From: a virus
DNA length: 35,169 nucleotides
Direction: 5' to 3' (one strand)
IMG/VR virus record: IMGVR_UViG_3300020195_000098
Coordinates: 1 to 35,169 of that record
Position 1 is the first letter of the stretch. Each line of letters opens with the position of its first letter. This document shows positions 31,202-35,169 of this stretch, piece by piece. Under the pieces are notes generated by a model, which was not told the origin of the DNA, searched no databases, and saw only the letters and a list, made by a program, of their open reading frames with translations. Both the position numbers and the translations under genes were made by a program.

Positions 31202-31838
31202 TGGAATTTCCTTTCGCTGAAAAAATGAGTTTCTTGGCATGGGCATTTCTGACGCGGTTGCGCCAAGTTGCGCTCCAGTCAAGCTTGACCCCTTTTTGAC
31301 CGGGGACTGCTGACCAATAATCTTTGAACTCCGCGAATAGTTCGTCTGGATTTATGTCCGGCCTCCTCTCGTGGCAGAACCGCGTCCATTCCTCTGGCAA
31401 ATCAGTGAGCGCGAAGCGCGAACCTTTCTTTGCATCCGATAGGATGTTTCTTTCTTTCTTATCTGGTTGTGGTTGTGGTACGCGCGCGTGTAGCACTCCC
31501 GTGGCATTGCCGTGGCTGTGCCGTAGCTTTGCCTTGGCTGATTGTGAATCACGATATTTCAATTGCTTGGAGATTTCTGAGTCGCATTTTTTGTTACGCA
31601 ACAGCGTTCCAGATTCGATGAAGAATTTAGCTGCCGTGGACAGCACTGCGGCGCGTTCGGATGGCGTGTGCGCGCGGCAAATTCGGTATAGCTCTTTGGG
31701 CGAATTCGGAAGGGGTTGTCTGGTGGCGTAATAGTGGTCAAGGAGCAGCCGGTATGCGCCGTGTTCAAGAAGCGATAGGTGCGCCGTTTTGCGGGCGTAG
31801 TCGCCGACGTAAAATGGATACCAGACGATTTCGGTCAT
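31059..31838 (-). CDS. DUF1376 replication protein (initiator-like)
   Basis: 259 aa. The N-terminal domain (VWYPFYVGDYARKTAHLSLL, EHGAYRLLLDHYYATRQPLP, CRAHTPSERAAVLSTAAKFF) is DUF1376, a winged-helix-like domain in phage replication initiators (DnaD-type proteins). The C-terminus contains LPEEWTRFCHERRPDINPDE, LFAEFKDYWSAVPGQKG and WSATWRNRVRNA, typical of these proteins. It probably recruits helicase to the phage origin. Excellent ribosome-binding site AGGAGG before ATG 31838. Its 3' part overlaps the partner gene. Confidence 0.85.
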   Translation of the reverse strand: MTEIVWYPFYVGDYARKTAHLSLLEHGAYRLLLDHYYATRQPLPNSPKELYRICRAHTPSERAAVLSTAAKFFIESGTLLRNKKCDSEISKQLKYRDSQSAKAKLRHSHGNATGVLHARVPQPQPDKKERNILSDAKKGSRFALTDLPEEWTRFCHERRPDINPDELFAEFKDYWSAVPGQKGVKLDWSATWRNRVRNAHAKKLIFSAKGNSNAASPKSKWDIEAERIAAKWATQSDGQTSLAESPGDGVQTSETIRSD

Positions 31839-32009
31839 AAGCCTCCTGAAGCTCGCCTGATTGAGAGTCGGGGCAGGCGGTCAGGAAACCGCTTTTCGAC
31901 TACAAGGAGCTACCTTGGGTCTAGCCCCGCTCATGATTCACCCAGCGGTGTGGGTGAATATCTGCATAGCGCGATTGGGACGCTCAGGCAAGGGATTTTT
32001 ACGATGATT
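31839..32009 (-). other. Intergenic region with perfect hairpin, upstream of DUF1376
   Basis: 171 nt with no convincing gene. It holds a perfect 8-bp hairpin ATTCACCC/GGGTGAAT (31936-31943, 31952-31959; 8-nt loop) and a smaller one GCGGT/ACCGC (31877-31881, 31888-31892). Neither is followed by a U-run on the minus strand, so these may be operator or mRNA-stability elements, or part of a replication origin next to the initiator gene. Confidence 0.4.
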
Positions 32010-32246
32010 TTATTTCGGCGGGATGAATGCGTATTGCTTTTTCGCGTCGCTCCCGCCTTGCGGACCCTGATCGAATTCTTCCCATGTGATTGCTAACGGT
32101 TCTTGCTTTTTATCAAATGGCTCGAATCTCAGTCCCTCACCAGTCATATGAAGTTCGCCCTTGCCTTTTTCGGCATGGGCGATAGCAAAGGGTACGACGT
32201 TAAAACCCATACGAGCAGTAGCGAACAGTATCGCAAGTTCGCTCAT
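32010..32246 (-). CDS. Small early protein, function unknown
   Basis: 78 aa: AILFATARMGFNVVPFAIAH, EKGKGELHMTGEGLRFEPFD and a C-terminal DAKKQYAFIPPK. Not recognised. ATG 32246 overlaps the previous stop (ATGA) at a repeated junction sequence (see 32553-32569), so translation is coupled. Confidence 0.6.
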   Translation of the reverse strand: MSELAILFATARMGFNVVPFAIAHAEKGKGELHMTGEGLRFEPFDKKQEPLAITWEEFDQGPQGGSDAKKQYAFIPPK

Positions 32247-32560
32247 ACGTTATCCCCGGCGGGAACGGTAAAGACCCCCTGCTCCCCAGCGTCGCATATG
32301 ATCGCTATTCGCAACGGATGGCATAAAACTTTTGTCAAATCAGGAGCGTCATATTCCTTAAAATCTCGCAATTCCGCATCTGACGTGAGGCTACCTATCT
32401 TTCCCGCCAATATAGGCAAAACTCCCCACTTCCAACCGATGATAGGATTTACCCACATATATTTCCCTCTATCGGGGTGGTTTTGAAAAAACGATTTCGC
32501 TCCCTCGAAGCATTTAGGGCAATGAATCCATTCTGTAATTAAAGTGCCGCACTCGCTCAT
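32243..32560 (-). CDS. Small early protein, function unknown
   Basis: 105 aa, Cys-containing (HCPKCFEGAKSFF near residues 13-25, a CxxC that could bind Zn) and hydrophobic in the middle (MWVNPIIGWKWGVLPILAGK). No family recognised. ATGA overlaps with both neighbours. Confidence 0.6.
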   Translation of the reverse strand: MSECGTLITEWIHCPKCFEGAKSFFQNHPDRGKYMWVNPIIGWKWGVLPILAGKIGSLTSDAELRDFKEYDAPDLTKVLCHPLRIAIICDAGEQGVFTVPAGDNV

Positions 32561-32877
32561 ACGTTATCCTTGGAGGTTGGATTGCTGGGCGGCTTGCCAT
32601 GCTTCGCGCATAAGGTCTTTTCGGTCCGTAACGGTATCGTGGTAATAGCCGTTAGTTTCGTACCACTCATCAAAGCTCTCCATCGGGCGTTCCATGCGTT
32701 AATTGCGGCGGTTTCTGGATACCATTGATTCGTACGGGCCGCGCATTGCGGATTCTCACAGAGGACGGAGAACCAGGGGTCGGGCTGTCCATGCAGTTCA
32801 GCCGACATATCTTCAATGTGGGCTGGCGAGTCGCAGAATGGACACGGCTTGAGATTATTCTGTTCTTTTGCCGTCAT
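32557..32877 (-). CDS. Lar-like zinc-ribbon protein (restriction alleviation type)
   Basis: 106 aa from the ATG chosen at 32877 (MTAKEQNN), which overlaps the preceding stop (ATGA). LKPCPFCDSPAHIED, WFSVLCENPQCAARTNQWYP and AAINAWNARW match the Lar-type small zinc-ribbon: two Cys pairs (CPFC and CENPQC), then W and AINAWNxR. Lar of Rac prophage alleviates type I restriction; related phage genes are often annotated that way without test. The C-terminal 50 aa are not family-typical. Confidence 0.75.
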   Translation of the reverse strand: MTAKEQNNLKPCPFCDSPAHIEDMSAELHGQPDPWFSVLCENPQCAARTNQWYPETAAINAWNARWRALMSGTKLTAITTIPLRTEKTLCAKHGKPPSNPTSKDNV

Positions 32878-33095
32878 CTTGGACTCCAAAATTTACGATT
32901 AGTGATCTCGCCGAAAACTCTTTGCTGATAGTGAATCCAGCACGGCATGATGCCCACGCTATCGGGATATTTACTGTGGATTTTTGCATAGCAATAAAGC
33001 TCCGTAGCCTCATCGGGGGATTCAGTCACAGCCTGCGCCTTGTCGTCAGGAAAGCATTGCGGACGATCAGCGGCTAAGATCGAATAGCCCCTCAT
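32874..33095 (-). CDS. Small early protein, function unknown
   Basis: 73 aa: RPQCFPDDKAQAVTESPDEA and TELYCYAKIHSKYPDSVGIM, with aromatic C-terminus RKFWSPR. ATG 33095 follows the previous stop closely; the longer frame to 33245 overlaps other genes and is a shadow. It might be an inhibitor or moron-type protein, but nothing is recognised. Confidence 0.5.
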   Translation of the reverse strand: MRGYSILAADRPQCFPDDKAQAVTESPDEATELYCYAKIHSKYPDSVGIMPCWIHYQQRVFGEITNRKFWSPR

Positions 33096-33099
33096 ACGC

Positions 33100-33267
33100 C
33101 TACTCTCCGCTCTTCGGTTGGGGTGATGGGCCAATTGATTTCTGTAAATCACTCGAAAGCTTGCGAAGTATGCTCTTTGCATCGTCGTCTTGCCCCGCAT
33201 CCTGTAATGAGCGCGCCGCTTCCACTCGCTGCGTAATCTGCGCAAAGTTTATTTTTATTTCGATCAT
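33100..33267 (-). CDS. Small early helical protein
   Basis: 55 aa: MIEIKINFAQITQRVEAARS and LQDAGQDDDAKSILRKLSSD, then a low-complexity tail. Probable helical dimer. ATG 33267 overlaps the VRR-NUC stop (ATGA), which is why I accept such a short gene. Confidence 0.55.
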   Translation of the reverse strand: MIEIKINFAQITQRVEAARSLQDAGQDDDAKSILRKLSSDLQKSIGPSPQPKSGE

Positions 33268-33605
33268 ACGCCAATCTTCCCTGCTGGCGGTTGAAGTTTG
33301 ACAGCGTGCGAAGCGAGCATCTTGATTGCCATCATGATTGCGCATACGTCGTCTGTGTCCTCGGCGACAAACACCGTCGCATTCCACTCGCGATGCCATG
33401 TTTCTTGATCTGGCGTGAGCTTGCGCTTGCTCGGCGTCTTCGCGCCGTCTTTGACTTCGACCAGGAAATTGATTCCGCCGAACGCGCATAGAAGATCAGG
33501 GACGCCATTGCCGACGGCATGGAGCGGCTGCACGCTGCATCCGAATTGGCGGAAGGCGCGAACAATGCGCGATTGGTTTTCGTCAACGCTACTGGCGCGT
33601 CTCAT
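33264..33605 (-). CDS. VRR-NUC / PD-(D/E)xK-like nuclease
   Basis: 113 aa. Active-site pattern of the VRR-NUC/PD-(D/E)xK fold: VGNGVPDLLC (Asp37), FLVEVKDG with Glu50 and Lys52, and LTPDQ (Gln67); upstream ENQSRIVRAFRQFGC is the usual first helix. Small phage nucleases of this group resolve recombination or replication intermediates, fitting the nearby ERF annealing protein. Start ATG 33605 overlaps the regulator's stop (ATGA). Confidence 0.85.
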   Translation of the reverse strand: MRRASSVDENQSRIVRAFRQFGCSVQPLHAVGNGVPDLLCAFGGINFLVEVKDGAKTPSKRKLTPDQETWHREWNATVFVAEDTDDVCAIMMAIKMLASHAVKLQPPAGKIGV

Positions 33606-33784
33606 GCGTCGATGGCCTTCATAAGTTTCACCTTGGTCGGCCATCGCGGGCAGCTCTTGCCATTTTCCCAACGCCAGAGTGTGCATTTGTGTTTGCCTGC
33701 GGCTTTGCATATCTGCGCGTCCGTCATCTTACGTTTGCGCGCAAGAGCAAGTAATTCCGTGATCGTAAATGTTTTTTGCTTCAT
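33602..33784 (-). CDS. Small helix-turn-helix regulator (Cro/CI-like)
   Basis: 60 aa. LLALARKRKMTDAQICKAAG, then KHKCTLWRWENGK (residues 11-43) is a helix-turn-helix of the Cro/XRE type with the usual recognition helix ending in W-WENG. It sits first in the leftward operon and faces the rightward ERF operon across 87 nt, the position of a switch or early repressor. Start ATG 33784 was preferred over 33802 because AAGAAG lies ~10 nt upstream. Confidence 0.75.
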   Translation of the reverse strand: MKQKTFTITELLALARKRKMTDAQICKAAGKHKCTLWRWENGKSCPRWPTKVKLMKAIDA

Positions 33785-33871
33785 AGCATTTTCTTCTTGC
33801 ATTGTTTTGCATCTGTGGTAGAGCTATGGCACATGCAAGTTAAAACGTCAACCAGTTTTGTGGAGCAATAC
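33785..33871. promoter_or_regulatory. Divergent control region with TTGCAT repeats
   Basis: 87 nt between the regulator and the ERF gene. TTGCAT occurs twice in direct orientation (33797-33802 and 33807-33812), exactly one helical turn apart, and inverted as ATGCAA at 33833-33838. These could be operator half-sites for the adjacent HTH protein. I see no strong promoter hexamers; the early promoters of both directions must be near here. Confidence 0.5.
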
Positions 33872-34678
33872 ATGGGAGCCGATGGCAAGGAAGTGGATAC
33901 GAAGGTCACGCCGAAAAATGTGTATCAGGCGATTGCACTTGTGCAGGCCGCATTGGCGAAGGTGGGCATAGGTAAAGATAAGAAAAACGAACAACAGAAT
34001 TATAAGTTCCGTGGCATTGACGATGTATATAACGCTTTAGCCCCGCTTCTTGCCGAAAACGGTCTCTGCGTCATGCCGCGAGTATTGAGCCGTCACGTTA
34101 ATGAGCGAGTGACGATGAAAAGCGATGGCAATGGTGGTAAGCGCGAAAGCGTGTTGTTCTATGTCGTCATTGACGTGGAATACGACTTTGTGCTTGCTGC
34201 GGAACCAACGAGTCGTCATACGATTCGCGTATGTGGAGAAGCGATGGATTCGGGCGACAAGGCAACAAATAAAGCGATGTCAGCCGCTTATAAATATGCC
34301 TGCCTACAAACATTTTGCATTCCAACGGAGGGCGATAACGATGCGGACGGAACCACTCATGGCGAAATCGCGCCAAAGGCGGCAAGCGTCTTCGAGTCGG
34401 CTGACTTGCGGGAAATGTTCGTAAAGAATTGGCTTTCGTCAATTGAGAAAGCCGGGTCAACCACTACGCTCAAAGACTTGAAAGCTCTCGACCTGGCCAA
34501 GCTCAATGCGATGAAGGGAAGCGCGAACGAAGATGACGTAAGCGCGTTCACTCGTATCGTGGCCGAATTCAATCCGAAGTTCACGTCGCTAAAACAGAAA
34601 GAAGTAGCCGAAAAGAACAAGACGGTTGATGCGCTTGTGAAAAGCGATCCGCTGAAAGATGACGAAATTCCATTTTAA
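33872..34678 (+). CDS. erf: ERF family single-strand annealing protein
   Basis: 268 aa from ATG 33872 (GGAG six bases upstream); ATG 33833 is a possible longer start. The core NYKFRGIDDVYNALAPLLAE, followed by NGLCVMPR, is the ERF signature; the body continues through FYVVIDVEYDFV, SGDKATNKAMSAAYKYACLQ and TFCIPTEGDNDAD. ERF proteins anneal single-stranded DNA in phage recombination and end-processing, complementing the nearby nuclease. The C-terminus ends in acidic DDEIPF, a typical SSB-like acidic tip. Confidence 0.9.
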   Translation: MGADGKEVDTKVTPKNVYQAIALVQAALAKVGIGKDKKNEQQNYKFRGIDDVYNALAPLLAENGLCVMPRVLSRHVNERVTMKSDGNGGKRESVLFYVVIDVEYDFVLAAEPTSRHTIRVCGEAMDSGDKATNKAMSAAYKYACLQTFCIPTEGDNDADGTTHGEIAPKAASVFESADLREMFVKNWLSSIEKAGSTTTLKDLKALDLAKLNAMKGSANEDDVSAFTRIVAEFNPKFTSLKQKEVAEKNKTVDALVKSDPLKDDEIPF

Positions 34679-34692
34679 TCACGGAGGGTTTT

Positions 34693-35169
34693 GTGGCGAA
34701 GAAAAAAGACGAATCTATAACAGCGTATAAGGGGTTCGACATCGGCTTCGTATGCCGAGGTTTCAAGTATGAAATTAGGAAGTCCTACGATCACGCTGGC
34801 GAGGTTAAAGCTTGCGACGGCGGCTTCCATGCGTGCGAGTACCCGCTCGATGTGTTCGGTTATTACCCTCCGGCCTCATCCGCGTTCGCGATTGTTGAAC
34901 AAAAAGGAACGCTCTCCAAAGATGGCGGCGATTCAAAGGTCGCAAGTTCCCATATAGCAATTAAGGCGCAAGTGAGTTTCGCAGACATGGCGAAAGCGTC
35001 GGTTGATTTCGTCCTGGCCAGAGTTAAGAAAACAAAAAAAGGAACGAACACGGGCAACCAGTCAGCGGCGACGAACACGGGCAACCGGTCAGCGGCGACG
35101 AACACGGGCTACCGGTCAGCGGCGACGAACACGGGCAACCGGTCAGCGGCGACGAACACGGGCAACCGG
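34693..35169 (+). CDS. DUF7666-type protein with nonapeptide beta-repeats (cut by window edge)
   Basis: At least 159 codons, starting at GTG 34693 behind a GGAGG ribosome-binding site, no stop before the right edge. Residues about 11-115 (AYKGFDIGFVCRGFKYEIRK, then GFHACEYPLDVFGYYPP, then DSKVASSHIAIKAQVSF) match DUF7666, a phage-associated domain of unknown function. It is followed by the nonapeptide TNTGNRSAA repeated, with the variants NQ, NR and YR. In related proteins this unit is often ATAGxxGAA, predicted to build a beta-helix or YadA-like beta-roll. The reading frame was verified through all repeats seen. Encoded 15 nt after ERF in the rightward operon. Confidence 0.8.
   Translation, partial: MAKKKDESITAYKGFDIGFVCRGFKYEIRKSYDHAGEVKACDGGFHACEYPLDVFGYYPPASSAFAIVEQKGTLSKDGGDSKVASSHIAIKAQVSFADMAKASVDFVLARVKKTKKGTNTGNQSAATNTGNRSAATNTGYRSAATNTGNRSAATNTGNR
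35044..35169 (+). repeat. 27-bp in-frame tandem repeats (minisatellite), at least 4.7 copies
   Basis: Units at 35044, 35071, 35098, 35125 and 35152 (the last cut by the end). Consensus encodes T-N-T-G-N-R-S-A-A. The copies differ only at two positions: CAG in the first copy versus CGG in the others (Q/R), and TAC in the third versus AAC (Y/N). Both differences change the protein and no silent ones are visible. Confidence 0.95.

Noticed and set aside
35044-35169. CRISPR array
   Set aside because: The 27-bp units are contiguous with no spacers and keep one reading frame; they are coding repeats.
35044-35169. Diversity-generating retroelement template
   Set aside because: Variable sites are few and not adenine-biased, and no reverse transcriptase is present.
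1-35169. Integrase, excisionase, att sites, tRNA or IS elements
   Set aside because: No matching motifs or structures were seen in the window.

Overview
The window is most of a double-stranded DNA tailed phage (or prophage) genome with a long non-contractile, siphovirus-type tail. It has no bacterial housekeeping genes. It carries an HK97-type head module, a lambda-like tail module with a long tape measure and a gpJ-type tip protein, a lysis cassette, and a small early/replication block. Several families here are familiar from alphaproteobacterial phages and gene transfer agents (spike base protein of the Rcc01079 type, GTA-like tail chaperone, SleB-type endolysin), so an alphaproteobacterial host is the best guess, but the sequence does not prove it. 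No integrase, excisionase, tRNA or att site is visible, and both ends cut through a gene.

Layout. Nearly everything is on the minus strand and reads right to left. From the right edge: two plus-strand genes, an ERF single-strand annealing protein (33872-34678) and a DUF7666-type protein with 27-bp repeats that runs off the end. A short control region (33785-33871) separates them from a leftward early operon: a small helix-turn-helix regulator, a VRR-NUC-like nuclease, small proteins including a Lar-like zinc protein, a DUF1376 replication protein with an overlapping partner, and one unknown gene (30107-30637). A rho-independent terminator at about 29979-30016 lies directly before the late genes.

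The late genes start with an odd fusion of a terminase-small-subunit DNA-binding segment to a GIY-YIG nuclease. There follow a second TerS-like protein, TerL, portal, MuF-like head protein, prohead protease, HK97 capsid protein and a decoration-type protein (22.9-29.4 kb). After a second terminator come a structural protein with a Sec signal peptide, a spike base protein, head-tail connectors and a head-closure protein (20.6-22.8 kb). A 7-kb block of fibre-like beta-repeat proteins (13.2-20.6 kb) comes next. Then follow the tail genes: HK97 gp10, tail terminator, major tail protein, tail chaperone with a -1 frameshift extension, tape measure, minor tail proteins, NlpC-like peptidase and tip protein (2.5-12.9 kb). 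The left 2.2 kb is a lysis cassette with a SleB-type endolysin, holin-like membrane proteins, a lipoprotein overlapping a small hidden gene, and a lysozyme-like protein lacking its catalytic region.

How it works together. Genes are packed with ATGA/TAATG overlaps, so translational coupling is the rule. Early functions supply recombination, replication and probably restriction evasion. The late transcript then gives packaging, head, connector, fibres, tail and lysis in order. The absence of an evident promoter between the 29979-30016 terminator and the first late gene suggests read-through or antitermination. The most unusual features are the TerS-GIY-YIG fusion, the DUF7666 minisatellite gene, the secretion-signal structural gene in the capsid region, and the repeat-built fibre block.
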